Origin: GCA-2683135 sp964507445
Lineage (GTDB): Bacteria > Planctomycetota > GCA-002687715
Assembly: GCA_964507445.1 (NCBI GenBank)
Contig: CAZDQF010000001.1
Location: forward strand, 186,001 to 250,000
DNA length: 64,000 bases
Direction: 5' to 3'
In this document: positions 25,765 through 36,455 of the stretch, piece after piece
Numbering within the stretch: position 1 is the stretch's first letter
Layout: every line of letters begins with the position of its first letter
Program-made: the position numbers and the translations under genes
The notes under the pieces: model-generated
The model's input: the letters and a program-made list of their open reading frames with translations, nothing else
The model's database searches: none
Told to the model about the DNA's origin: nothing

Positions 25765-26397
25765 TCAGGGAGCCGCCTTCTGTCGGCGTTCCCATCGCTC
25801 CTTGAACATCTCCCTTGCCTTGTGCAGGCGCCACCGGGTGGTGGCACCCGTACAGTGAATGATCTTCGCGATGTCCGCGCAGGACATCTCGTGAATGTCC
25901 CGCAAGACGATCACTGTCTTGTACTTTGCCGGGAGGCTGTCCAGGACGTCCTGGATTCCTCCTCGAAGTTCTACGTTGTTGAGATGGCGCTCCGGTGAAG
26001 CGTGCTCCCCCACGGGCGGGTCCACCGGACATTCATCCAGACTCAGCTTCTGCTGCTTGCCCTTCTTTCGCAGGTGATCAATGGAGAGATTCACGACGAT
26101 GCGATAGAGCCACGTGTAGAAGTTGTACTGGAGCTTGAAGCGCTCGATGGCCTTGAAGACGCGGAGGAAGGCCTCCTGGGCCAGGTCCCGGGCGTCTTCC
26201 ACGTCTCCGACGAGATTGAAGGCGATCCAGTAGACCTTCTTCTCGTACCGGCCGACCAGATCCTGAAACGCGTCCACGTCTCCTGTCTGACAACGACGAA
26301 TGAGCTCCCGCTCTTCCTCGCGTCGACGACGAATCTCCGCGGGACTCTCATCCCCGGCGACCTCCATCTCCCTGTTGCTGACGATTGCTTGATCCAT
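25765..26397 (-). CDS. RpoE-like ECF sigma factor
   Basis: The 210-residue product has region 2 with DVEDARDLAQEAFLRVF near residue 65 and FYTWLYRIVVNLSIDHLRKK near 95. Region 4 has LPAKYKTVIVLRDIHEMS near 155 and a CTGATTRWRLHKAR helix near 183. A GGAGG lies just before the ATG. No anti-sigma gene follows; the gene stands alone and ends at a strong terminator. This group usually responds to envelope or general stress, and its regulator here must be elsewhere or post-translational. It is distinct from the ECF sigma factor at 23622, which lacks several conserved region 4 residues. Confidence 0.9.
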   Translation of the reverse strand: MDQAIVSNREMEVAGDESPAEIRRRREEERELIRRCQTGDVDAFQDLVGRYEKKVYWIAFNLVGDVEDARDLAQEAFLRVFKAIERFKLQYNFYTWLYRIVVNLSIDHLRKKGKQQKLSLDECPVDPPVGEHASPERHLNNVELRGGIQDVLDSLPAKYKTVIVLRDIHEMSCADIAKIIHCTGATTRWRLHKAREMFKERWERRQKAAP

Positions 26398-26650
26398 GGG
26401 TCAACCTCCCCAGATCCGTGCTGCCTGACGGCTTACCGCTCCAACGCGAAATAACGCAATTCCGGGGCCGCTCGCCCTTGGAGCCGGTTTCAGGCAAGCA
26501 CTAAGCCTTTATATACCAGGGGCTTAAACCCATGCGGAGCGGGTTACGGGAGACCGCTCGGTGCGTTGGGACTTGCCCCAGATGGTTCCGTTACGGGAAC
26601 ACGGTGACCAAATCTGTCCAACCCCGGGCGGTGTGAGCGACGACGCACCG
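26398..26650. other. Upstream region of the RpoE-like gene
   Basis: A 253-base stretch between dinG-like stop and the sigma factor start, both on minus. It should hold the sigma factor promoter. A TATATAAAGG stretch at about 26507-26516 stands out as AT-rich, but I could not fit a matching -35 box. Confidence 0.35.
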
Positions 26651-28645
26651 TCAGCCGTCAGCGCCCGACTGGGACGCGGATGGGGCGTCCGTGACCCAGG
26701 GGGCGTCACCGAGAGATGCCCGGAACTTGCCGCCATAGGGTCGTTCGATCACCCTTCGATCCAGGCAGAGGACCAATCCCTCATCGTCTTCCTGGCGCAC
26801 GAGGCGGCCGCAGCCCTGTCGGAAGCGGATGACCGCTTCGGGGAGGAAGAAGCGCGTGAACGGGTTCTCTCCCTGCCGGCGGAGTCGCTCAGACCGTGCT
26901 TCGTTCATGGGGTGGGCGGGCACCGGGAACGGAAGACGGGTGATCACGACCAGTCGCAGCGCGGGGCCGGGGACGTCGACGCCGTGCCAGAAACTCTCTG
27001 CACCGAAGAGCACGGCGTTTCCGTCCTCGCGGAAGCGCTCGAGCATGGTGGCACGATCCAGCGAATCTCCCTGCTTGAGCGCGAGCAGACCGCGCTCTCG
27101 CAGAGGTCCGGCCAGGAGGCGCCAGAGAGCCTCCAGAGACCGATAGCTGGTGCAGAGGATGAACGCCCCGCCGCCCAATCGATCCACCTGCGAGAGGATG
27201 ACGCCGGCCGCGGCCTCATCGAAGCCGGTGTCATCTGGAAGAGGCAGGTCGCCGGGGACGTGCACTTCCATGAGCCTGGAGAGGTCGAACGGAGATCCGA
27301 TGACCTTCTGGTCGGCTCCGGTTATCCCGTGGCGCTTGACGAAGTACTCGAGTCCCTTGGCATCCCGCCCCGCAGAGAGGGTGGCGGACGTCAGGATGGC
27401 GGAGCCCATGCGGTCGAACAAGTCCGTCTCGAGGATGGGCCCAATGTCCAGCGGTCTCGCCGCCATGGTCACCTGTCGACGGCGCGGTTCTCGTTCGACG
27501 AAGTAGACGAGGTCTTCATCGTCGACGCTCAAGAGAGCGCGCACGCCGGAGGCCAGGGCCCCGGCGCGGAAGCTGAACGCCTCCGCCTCCAGCCGCAGGT
27601 CCTCCCGCTCCTGGTTCGACGCCAGGGACTCGAGGCGCTGGCCGAGCTGGTCGAGGTCCGAGGACAGCACGTCATCCCAGAGAGCCGGTTCACGATATCG
27701 GCCGTTGGACTGGGGCTGGGACGCGCACCACGAATCCACCTCGTCGAAGAAGCGGTCTGAGGCGGCCGCCAACGAGGTCGCCATGGCCTCGACCGTGTTC
27801 GCGTCCTGCCCCTCGAGGGACGGCAGCAGGCCGCGAGACCCGCGACCTCCCACGAGTCGGCGGAGGAACCGACGCATCCCTTGTCTCGAGATCTCGACCC
27901 CGAAGTGCTCCTGCGCGACGCGCTCGAGGTGGTGGGCTTCATCGACCACGAGCACGTCGTGCTCCGGGAGCAGCGCCGCGTCCTGCTTGCGGAGCATGAT
28001 GTCGATGGCGTAGAGGGCGTGGTTGGTGATGACGATGTTGGCGCTCTGGGCGCGGCGACGGGCGGACTGGTAGAAGCAATCGTTGAAGTGGTCGCAGCGG
28101 TGGCCGAGGCAGTTGTCGGACTCCGATTGGATCTGCTCCCAGAGCTCGCCGCGCACCGGGGGCTGCAACTCCTGCCTGCGCCCCTCGAAGGCCTGCGGGA
28201 CCCAGTCCGCCACTCGTTGCAGAGAGCGAACCGTGGGATCGTCCGCCACCAGCGTGGGCGCCCGCTCCTGGGCCAGACCGAACCGACGGATCCCGAGGTA
28301 GTTGCTCCGCCCCATGGCCTTGGTGACCGTGAACTCCACCGGCAGGCAGGACGCGAGCAAGGGGATATCCTTGTCGAACAGTTGGTCCTGCAGGGCGATG
28401 GTGTGGGTAACGATGACGACCTTGCGACCCTGGTCCACGGCGCCGAGGAGCAAGGGGACGAGGTAGGCGAGGCTCTTGCCCACGCCAGTAGGGGCCTCCA
28501 CCACCAGGTGTCGTTCCTCATTCACCGCCGCTGCGATGGCGTTGGCCATCTCCAGCTGCTGCGGCCGCTCGCGGAAGCCCTGCAGTCGTCGAGACAGGAT
28601 CCCTCCCTCGCCGAGGACGTCTTGGATGCTGATGACTGCGGACAT
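26651..28645 (-). CDS. DinG-family superfamily 2 DNA helicase, one Fe-S cysteine missing
   Basis: The 664-residue product has Walker A EAPTGVGKS (50-58), a DEAH box in VVDEAHHLE, and motifs V-VI near the C terminus with RFRQGCGRLVR. Family members carry an Fe-S domain with four Cys. Here Cys179, Cys184 and Cys190 are present with the E. coli DinG spacing (5 and 6), but the first ligand, normally Cys in an NYLC stretch, is Gly118 (GRSNYLG). I chose the ATG at 28645, after which the Q-like RERPQQLEM motif fits; upstream sequence overlaps the divergent lipoprotein gene. It should unwind DNA at R-loops or stalled forks. Whether it holds a cluster is doubtful. Confidence 0.88.
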   Translation of the reverse strand: MSAVISIQDVLGEGGILSRRLQGFRERPQQLEMANAIAAAVNEERHLVVEAPTGVGKSLAYLVPLLLGAVDQGRKVVIVTHTIALQDQLFDKDIPLLASCLPVEFTVTKAMGRSNYLGIRRFGLAQERAPTLVADDPTVRSLQRVADWVPQAFEGRRQELQPPVRGELWEQIQSESDNCLGHRCDHFNDCFYQSARRRAQSANIVITNHALYAIDIMLRKQDAALLPEHDVLVVDEAHHLERVAQEHFGVEISRQGMRRFLRRLVGGRGSRGLLPSLEGQDANTVEAMATSLAAASDRFFDEVDSWCASQPQSNGRYREPALWDDVLSSDLDQLGQRLESLASNQEREDLRLEAEAFSFRAGALASGVRALLSVDDEDLVYFVEREPRRRQVTMAARPLDIGPILETDLFDRMGSAILTSATLSAGRDAKGLEYFVKRHGITGADQKVIGSPFDLSRLMEVHVPGDLPLPDDTGFDEAAAGVILSQVDRLGGGAFILCTSYRSLEALWRLLAGPLRERGLLALKQGDSLDRATMLERFREDGNAVLFGAESFWHGVDVPGPALRLVVITRLPFPVPAHPMNEARSERLRRQGENPFTRFFLPEAVIRFRQGCGRLVRQEDDEGLVLCLDRRVIERPYGGKFRASLGDAPWVTDAPSASQSGADG

Positions 28646-28718
28646 GGAGCGTGAACCGGGGTTGGCCGAGCGTTGGTCGGTGAGCGGGCCGGATGATAGC
28701 ATCAGCGAGGAGAGCACC

Positions 28719-29123
28719 ATGACGCGCATCGTCCCCGCACTGCTGGCCATCGCCCTGGTCCTGGCCTCTTGCCAGGTCACGGAGCGATCTCAAGGCGGCC
28801 CCGTGGTGATCCGCCCGGACACTCCCGAGTCCACTCTGGTCGGCCTGTCGGACGTGCTGCGGGGAAAGGAGCGCGTGGCGGTCCTGCGGCGTTATCGCTT
28901 CGGCGAGGACGACGCTCGTTACGTCATCCGCATTTACGACCTGCGGGATAGACCCCTGGGCTACATCCTGCCCGACGGCAAGACCTACCGGGTGCGGGCC
29001 CATGGCGGCTCCGACCTGGTGTCCTCCGCCACGACGACGGAGAAGAACGTCGCCGCGCTCCTGGGCATCCCGCGGACGCCGCTGAGGATCAAGCCGGTGA
29101 AGGGTCCGTCTCAGGGGGGGTGA
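28719..29123 (+). CDS. Small hypothetical lipoprotein
   Basis: The 134-residue product has a lipoprotein signal (ALVLASC, Cys near residue 18). A beta-rich region follows with RVAVLRRYRFGEDD and YVIRIYDLRDRPLGYILPDGKTYRV. I do not recognise the family. A GAGGAGAG ribosome site fixes the ATG at 28719. It is divergent from the helicase gene with 73 bases between starts, and its last 35 bases overlap the convergent rsfS gene. Confidence 0.65.
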   Translation: MTRIVPALLAIALVLASCQVTERSQGGPVVIRPDTPESTLVGLSDVLRGKERVAVLRRYRFGEDDARYVIRIYDLRDRPLGYILPDGKTYRVRAHGGSDLVSSATTTEKNVAALLGIPRTPLRIKPVKGPSQGG

Positions 29124-29535
29124 GCGCCTCGCCGTCGTCGGGCGCGTCCTCCACCTCGTCCGCGGCGCCCTCCACCCTGCGCACCACCGGGGCGTCCGCC
29201 CACAAGGCCTCCAGGTCGTAATACCGCCGGGCGTCCTCCTGCATGACGTGCACCAGGACGTCGCCGAAGTCGATCAGCACCCACCAGCCGAACTCCTTCC
29301 CTGTGGAGGACCGTCGGCCGACGCCGGCGGTCTTCATGTCGAACTCCAGGGCCTCGGCGATGGCCCGCACCTGACGCTGGCTGGTGCCGGTGGCGATGAT
29401 GAGGTAATCCGCCAGGCTGGTGGGCATGGCGGAGATGTCCAGCACCACCAGGTCGCCCCCCTTCTTGTCGAGGATGATGTCCCCGGCACGGTGGGCGATC
29501 TGGGCTATGGACAACTTGTTACTGGTCTCGGTCAT
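29089..29535 (-). CDS. rsfS: Ribosome silencing factor RsfS (Iojap family)
   Basis: The 148-residue product matches RsfS, with VVLDISAMPTSLADYLIIATGTSQRQVRAIAE reading as the core helix-strand pair, and GWVLIDFGDVLVHVM-like GWWVLIDFGDVLVHVM near residue 85. RsfS binds ribosomal protein L14 (uL14) on the 50S subunit and blocks subunit joining when nutrients are scarce. An acidic tail of about 30 residues follows the core. It begins seven bases after the hppA stop, so the two are probably one transcript, an unusual partner since rsfS often follows nadD. Its 3' end overlaps the convergent lipoprotein gene. Confidence 0.92.
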   Translation of the reverse strand: MTETSNKLSIAQIAHRAGDIILDKKGGDLVVLDISAMPTSLADYLIIATGTSQRQVRAIAEALEFDMKTAGVGRRSSTGKEFGWWVLIDFGDVLVHVMQEDARRYYDLEALWADAPVVRRVEGAADEVEDAPDDGEALTPPETDPSPA

Positions 29536-29542
29536 CCGCGAC

Positions 29543-31621
<2,079 letters not shown>

Positions 31622-31675
31622 TTGGAGGTCTTCCGTGGCAGCAAAAGGGACCCAGGGTCCGATTCCGGCATCCGT

Positions 31676-32767
31676 CTAACGCAACGAACCCGGCAGTTGA
31701 TCTTTCAACTCCGGGGCTCGCTCGAGCAGGCGTTCGACGAGGGTCGACAAGGACCTCGTGATCCTCGCCACCTCCGCTTTCTGGAGCCTCGCCCCAACCC
31801 GCTCTCCTATGGTGACTTGGATGTTATGAACGACGGACACCAGTGACAAGACGTCCGCGGTGGATGCCGTGGATGACATCCGAAGGCCTAAGTCAATGGC
31901 AGCGGGGAGGATAGCGCTCGCCAGGAGATCGTCCCGGATGTCCCCGTCCTGACCGGGGGGCTCCAGAGCCTCGAACACGGTGTTGAGCCGACGGAGACCA
32001 TCGGCCAGTTGGCCTGGGTCTGCTTCGGACAGGCCTCGGGCTACGGAGCGCCAGGCGCGGACCAGCCGGGCGCCCGCGGATTGTGATGCCCCCTGCCCTG
32101 GTACCTGATCCAGGCTGGCGGCTCGATCGAGCAGGTCGACGGCCTCGGGGTACTCCTGCTGTGTGAGCATCAACTCGAGCGCCCTGTAGAGGAGCTTGTC
32201 GGCGAGCAACCGGCCGACCACCTTGGAGTCGGGCTCCAACCGGTGCGCCCGCTCCATGGCTCCCACGGCCTCTTCGTAGGGGGTGCGTCTTCGCGACCGG
32301 GTCCAGCTGCTGTAGAGCCGCGGGTCCTCGCTGCTCCAGGGGGCGGTCAGGATCATGGCCCTGAACAATGGCAGGGCGGGGTCGTCGGGCCTCCGAAGCT
32401 CCGCCCGCTCCAGGAGTCGCACCGCGTCCTTGATACGAGTCAGCCGTCGCGCGGGCCGGTCCTCGCGGGCAGCCAGCGTGAACGCCCCCAGGTGGGCCAT
32501 GTAGAGCACCGCCTTGTTGTTGGTGGGATCGATCCGCTCCAGCAGGGCGAGATCCCTGAGGACGTCGTGTGGTCGTCCCTCCGCGTCCGCGACCTCCACG
32601 TCCCACCACAGGTACTGCACGAGGATGGGTCGGAATGCTCCGAGCAGGGCCGTGTTGACGGCGCCGGAGAACCGCTCGGCCATGGGCGCGGCGGGTCGAT
32701 CGGAGGCTGGTGGTCGCAGCATCCACTGCGCCACCGCAAGGACAACGAAGACCGCCACGGTCCTCAT
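31676..32767 (-). CDS. Membrane-anchored TPR-like helical protein
   Basis: The 363-residue product has an N-terminal hydrophobic segment (residues 3-18). It is then almost fully helical, with TPR-like pairs such as RIDPTNNKAVLYMAHLGAF and ERAHRLEPDSKVVGRLLADK. I do not recognise a named family. I chose the ATG at 32767, which overlaps the stop of the upstream membrane protein by four bases; the longer frame would run through that gene. It is the third gene of an ABC ATPase, membrane protein, TPR triad, and probably acts with them outside the inner membrane as a scaffold. This role is inference. Confidence 0.72.
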   Translation of the reverse strand: MRTVAVFVVLAVAQWMLRPPASDRPAAPMAERFSGAVNTALLGAFRPILVQYLWWDVEVADAEGRPHDVLRDLALLERIDPTNNKAVLYMAHLGAFTLAAREDRPARRLTRIKDAVRLLERAELRRPDDPALPLFRAMILTAPWSSEDPRLYSSWTRSRRRTPYEEAVGAMERAHRLEPDSKVVGRLLADKLLYRALELMLTQQEYPEAVDLLDRAASLDQVPGQGASQSAGARLVRAWRSVARGLSEADPGQLADGLRRLNTVFEALEPPGQDGDIRDDLLASAILPAAIDLGLRMSSTASTADVLSLVSVVHNIQVTIGERVGARLQKAEVARITRSLSTLVERLLERAPELKDQLPGSLR

Positions 32768-33897
32768 GGGAGGTCCTCCCCCATGCGACGGTCTACCAAG
32801 GGGAAGAACGACAAGAGCAGGACACAGCCGACTAACCGGGCGACGCTCGGGAGGAGGTCGGCCCAGGCGACGGCGGCGCCCCAGCTCACCCTGGAACCCG
32901 GGTCCGGCGAGGGGGCGCCCGGGAGCCATGGCAACGCGGTCCCCGACAACAACACGACGGTCATGCTGGCCGCCACGGCCAGCGGGTAGCTGACGAAGCC
33001 GGAGAACCACTGGCAGAGCGCGAGGACTCCCAGGGCGCTGACGGCGAGTAGGAGATAGGAGCGCATGATGGTCGTGAGCGCGCTGGCGCGGTTGCCGAGC
33101 AGGGTAATGGACCCGGGCGTGAACACCGGCACAGCGCCCCCGGACTGTCGAGCCAGGTGAACCTCCAGGACACCGGAGAGCCAGTTCGCGCCGTCCCCGC
33201 CGGCGCGATTCCGGTCGATGGTGATCGTCACGACCTGTGGCCGTCCCCTGTTGACGCGAACGGTCCGCCTTTGCATGGGACCCGCGCCGTCCATGCGCCA
33301 CGAGACCTGGACCCTGGCGTCCATGCCGCCGGACGGGGCCTGGGATCGACTCTCCAGGACCAGGGCCGGAGCGAGCCGAAGCCGGACCTCCGGGGCTTCC
33401 CTGGGCACCGAATGGAACGGCAGCTTCAGCACCATGGGGTGTTCCGGATCTCGCAAGGCGAACCGCTCCCCAGGCTCCGTCGTCAGGATCTCTCGTACCA
33501 GGGGGCGGCTGCCCCGTGCGTCCGGATTGCCGATCCTGAGCAGCAGCAGGAAGTGGGTGGTCATGGCGAGGAGGCACGCCATGACGACCAGCCCGAGGCC
33601 GTGGCCGGCGAGGACTCCGAGCTGGCGGAAGGACGGACCGGGGCCGCCTCCAGGAACGGATCGAAGGCGTAACCGGAGCGACGCATGGGGCAGCACCAGG
33701 GCGAGGAGGGTGAGGATCAGGCCGCCGGCGCCGAGGATGAGCGAGAGGGTGCCCCGATGGCGCAGCGCCGAGTCTGGTTCACCCAAGGTGGGCTGGGCCA
33801 GGGCTACGGCTGCGAAGAGGACCACGGAGACGGGGATCAAGGGTCCCCTCAGGTGACGCTTCACCAGCCAGTTGCAGAGCGCCGCCATGGCTCTCAA
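32764..33897 (-). CDS. Integral membrane protein, probable permease partner of the ABC ATPase
   Basis: The 377-residue protein has three membrane helices in the first 120 residues. A beta-rich domain of about 140 residues follows (120-265), predicted outside the cytoplasm, then three or four helices. This layout is found in some ABC-2-type permeases with a periplasmic domain. The frame begins with a TTG at 33897 that overlaps the ATPase stop (TTGA) and has GGAGGAGG about ten bases upstream; an ATG three codons later has no such site. Overlap on both sides with the ATPase and TPR genes indicates one complex. The substrate is unknown. Confidence 0.65.
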   Translation of the reverse strand: MRAMAALCNWLVKRHLRGPLIPVSVVLFAAVALAQPTLGEPDSALRHRGTLSLILGAGGLILTLLALVLPHASLRLRLRSVPGGGPGPSFRQLGVLAGHGLGLVVMACLLAMTTHFLLLLRIGNPDARGSRPLVREILTTEPGERFALRDPEHPMVLKLPFHSVPREAPEVRLRLAPALVLESRSQAPSGGMDARVQVSWRMDGAGPMQRRTVRVNRGRPQVVTITIDRNRAGGDGANWLSGVLEVHLARQSGGAVPVFTPGSITLLGNRASALTTIMRSYLLLAVSALGVLALCQWFSGFVSYPLAVAASMTVVLLSGTALPWLPGAPSPDPGSRVSWGAAVAWADLLPSVARLVGCVLLLSFFPLVDRRMGEDLP

Positions 33898-34721
33898 GGG
33901 CTGTCTTCCTCCTCCTGGAACAGCAACGCCTCCAGCGGGTCGGTCGGGACAGAGGGCCCGTCGACATGGACGCCGTGATCGGCGGCGGCGGCGCGCATCG
34001 CCACTTCGAAGCCACGGTCCTCCCCGGAGACGACGTAGCCTCGGGAGCGGATCTTGGCCATCAGGCCGTCACGATCGCCGGTGAACACCGTCGTGCCGTC
34101 CTTGAGGATGTGAACCTCGTCCGCGAGGGCGGGCACGTCGGACAGCGCGTGGGAGGCCATGATGATGGTGCGACCCCGTTGGCGGGCGGCCAGGCACAGC
34201 TCCTTGAGAAGCCGCAGCCCCTGTGGGTCCAGGCCGGTCTGGGGTTCGTCGAGCAGCCACACGGGAGGGTCCACGGCGGCCAGGCAGGCAAGCTCGAGCC
34301 GGCGGCGCATGCCCTTGCTGAAGGTCGCCGCCCGCTTTCGGCTGCGGTCCATGAGCCCGACAGTGGTGAGGACCTCTTCGATGATCGCCTTCCGGGAACC
34401 GGGCTTGCCGTAGAGGTCGAGGTAGAACGCCACGGACTCGCGCGCGGTCAGGTGTACCGCGGGTGAAGCCACCTCCTCGAGCAGCCACAAGTGGCGACGC
34501 ACGGACGCGCGGCGCGGGTCTCCCCCGCAAATGCGGACCTGCCCGAGTCGCGGACGGACCTTGCCCGAGAGGATGGACAATGCCGTGCTCTTTCCAGCTC
34601 CGTTCAGCCCCAGCAGCAGGACCACCTTGCCCGGGCCTGCCTGAAGGGTGAAGTCGCGGAGCGCCACGTGGCGTCCGTAGGAGAACCCGGCGTCCAGCGC
34701 CGAGACCTGCGGCGTTTCCAT
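33894..34721 (-). CDS. ABC transporter ATP-binding protein (CcmA/ABC-2 exporter type)
   Basis: The 275-residue product has Walker A GLNGAGKST near residue 38. The signature region is FSKGMRRRLELA rather than LSGGQ, Walker B is VWLLDEPQTGLDP, and the switch His lies in IIMASHALS. The FSKGM signature is typical of ABC-2 exporters such as the NatA/CcmA group. The last 55 residues are an extra alpha/beta tail ending DPLEALLFQEEED. I chose the ATG at 34721; upstream sequence overlaps the divergent FHA gene. It should drive the membrane protein encoded next. Divergent from the FHA gene by 42 bases. Confidence 0.85.
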   Translation of the reverse strand: METPQVSALDAGFSYGRHVALRDFTLQAGPGKVVLLLGLNGAGKSTALSILSGKVRPRLGQVRICGGDPRRASVRRHLWLLEEVASPAVHLTARESVAFYLDLYGKPGSRKAIIEEVLTTVGLMDRSRKRAATFSKGMRRRLELACLAAVDPPVWLLDEPQTGLDPQGLRLLKELCLAARQRGRTIIMASHALSDVPALADEVHILKDGTTVFTGDRDGLMAKIRSRGYVVSGEDRGFEVAMRAAAADHGVHVDGPSVPTDPLEALLFQEEEDSP

Positions 34722-34763
34722 ACGCAACAGGTTACCGAGGGACCGGGTTCCTTGCCGCCCACA

Positions 34764-35366
34764 ATGACAGTCTCTACCATGACCGCCGTGGGCAAGATCA
34801 CCATCACCTCCGGTCCGGCTGCGGGGACGGAATACCCGCTGGCCGATAGTCAGGTGGTGGGGCGCCTCAAGAAGTGCGGCGTACCCCTCCAGGACACCCG
34901 GGCCTCCCGGGAGCACGCCAGGATCTACAAGAGCCAGGGGACGTACTTCATCACGGACCTGAACTCCAAGAACGGGGTCACGGTCAACGAGGAGCAGGTC
35001 CGCAAGGCGGAGCTCAATCCTGGAGATCGCATCCAGGTGGGTGAGACCTGGATGCGGATCGAGTTCGAACGGGAAGAGGTGACTGGTCCTGAAGAACGCG
35101 TGGAGGATGCGGGGCGCCCCGTCGGACCGGGCATCCAGGTGCGTGGCACCGGAGGAGTCTCTGCCGAGCCCATCGCCACCGCGTCGTACAAGCGGACCAG
35201 CGGTTTCTCAGGCCAGAACCAGAACGTGACCCGCACCAGCCTTGCCTGGTTGCGTACGGACCTGGCCCAGGTGTCTTTTCTCTACCGCTTCCTCCTCGGC
35301 GTGGGAGTGGTGCTCCTCACCGGAGGGATCGGCTACCTGGTCTATCTCCTGATCCTCGGCGTGTGA
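34764..35366 (+). CDS. FHA-domain protein with C-terminal membrane helix
   Basis: The 200-residue product has an FHA domain at about 10-95: VGRLKKCGV with the conserved Arg, SREH, and NSKNGVTVN. FHA domains bind phosphothreonine peptides. After a linker, residues 172-198 form one hydrophobic helix or hairpin, so the FHA domain faces the cytoplasm from a membrane anchor. ATG codons at 34764 and 34779 are both possible and neither has a clear ribosome site. Its stop lies in a 25-base overlap with the convergent glycosyltransferase gene. The Ser/Thr kinases in this window are candidate partners; that link is inference. Confidence 0.85.
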   Translation: MTVSTMTAVGKITITSGPAAGTEYPLADSQVVGRLKKCGVPLQDTRASREHARIYKSQGTYFITDLNSKNGVTVNEEQVRKAELNPGDRIQVGETWMRIEFEREEVTGPEERVEDAGRPVGPGIQVRGTGGVSAEPIATASYKRTSGFSGQNQNVTRTSLAWLRTDLAQVSFLYRFLLGVGVVLLTGGIGYLVYLLILGV

Positions 35367-36454
35367 TCTCTGAGGGACCCTGCGAGGGTGTCGGCCGCAG
35401 AGTCCCAGCTCCAGCCCGAGGCCTGGCGCGGCCCCTGCCGGGCGAAGTCGGTCGTGGCGCGTCCTTCCACCACGTCCAGGACCAGGTTGGTGAACCGGGT
35501 CACGTCGTCTCGGCGCGCGAAGACGGCGGCGTCACCCAGCACCTCTCGATGGGCCGGGATGTCCGAGGCGACCACGGGCGCGCCACAGGCCAGGGCCTCG
35601 AGCGGCGCCATGCCGAATCCCTCTTCCCGGGCGGGGGCCACCACGCAGGCGGTGTTTCGATATAGGGCTGGCAGCTCCTCGTCCCCCACGTCCCTCAGGA
35701 CCATGCCCGGCGCTTGCCCGGGGAACTCGGCTCGAAGTTCGCTGAGTCGTTCCTCGGGAAGGTACTCCCCCTTGCCGACGAAGACGACGGGCAGGTCTAC
35801 GGAGCGTCGAGCCATGGAGGTGCGCACCGCCAACGTCAGATCCGGCGCCTTCCGCGCTTCGAGGTGCCCCACACACAGCAGGTAGCCGCCGGACCGGAGA
35901 CCTCGGGCGTCCAGGACCGTGGAGTCCGCGGGGCGATGTCCGGGTTGAAAGCGCTCCAGCTCGACGCCGTTGGGCACGACGTGCGCGGGGCGACGGAGGG
36001 ACGGGTACTCCCGGGAGAGGCGCTCCCGCGTGGCGTCGCTCACCACATGGACCGAGCCCACTGCGGCGAGGCTCGAGCGGATGACGCGCCGGGCCAATCG
36101 TGCTCCGCTCCCCTGTCCGTTCAAGCGCCGGAGATCGTGCAGGACCCCGACCACGTGCGAACCGGCGGGCCACGGGAGGCACTCCGCGATGAAGACCTCT
36201 TCCGCCTCCCGCGGTCGGCACATGCCGACGCGGCGCCTGATCCACCGAGCAGCGTGACCGCGCCCTCTCAGCAGTGCGTTCGGTGTTTCCAGCTCCAGCC
36301 CGTGTCCTGACGGGAGCAGCTCGTTCAGCCCGGGTTGACAGAGCACCCGGACCGAGAAACCGCGGCGGACGAGCCGCGGCGCGAGGTTCAGCAGGCGGGT
36401 CAAGACACCGGAGGGACGGGTGCCCATGACGAGCGCGTCGAACGTGACCCGCAT
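35342..36454 (-). CDS. GT4-type glycosyltransferase A
   Basis: The 370-residue product has the GT-B fold of family 1/4 transferases. An N-terminal acceptor domain has VVGVLHDL and HVVSDATRE, followed by VVPNGVELERF. The donor-binding half has LLCVGHLEARKAPDL and the E-x7-E motif in AREEGFGMAPLEALACGAPVV. It should transfer a sugar from a nucleotide-sugar to a growing surface polysaccharide at the cytoplasmic face. It starts one base after the stop of the second transferase and belongs with the flippase upstream. Donor and acceptor are unknown. Confidence 0.88.
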   Translation of the reverse strand: MRVTFDALVMGTRPSGVLTRLLNLAPRLVRRGFSVRVLCQPGLNELLPSGHGLELETPNALLRGRGHAARWIRRRVGMCRPREAEEVFIAECLPWPAGSHVVGVLHDLRRLNGQGSGARLARRVIRSSLAAVGSVHVVSDATRERLSREYPSLRRPAHVVPNGVELERFQPGHRPADSTVLDARGLRSGGYLLCVGHLEARKAPDLTLAVRTSMARRSVDLPVVFVGKGEYLPEERLSELRAEFPGQAPGMVLRDVGDEELPALYRNTACVVAPAREEGFGMAPLEALACGAPVVASDIPAHREVLGDAAVFARRDDVTRFTNLVLDVVEGRATTDFARQGPRQASGWSWDSAADTLAGSLRDHTPRIRR

Positions 36455-36455
36455 G

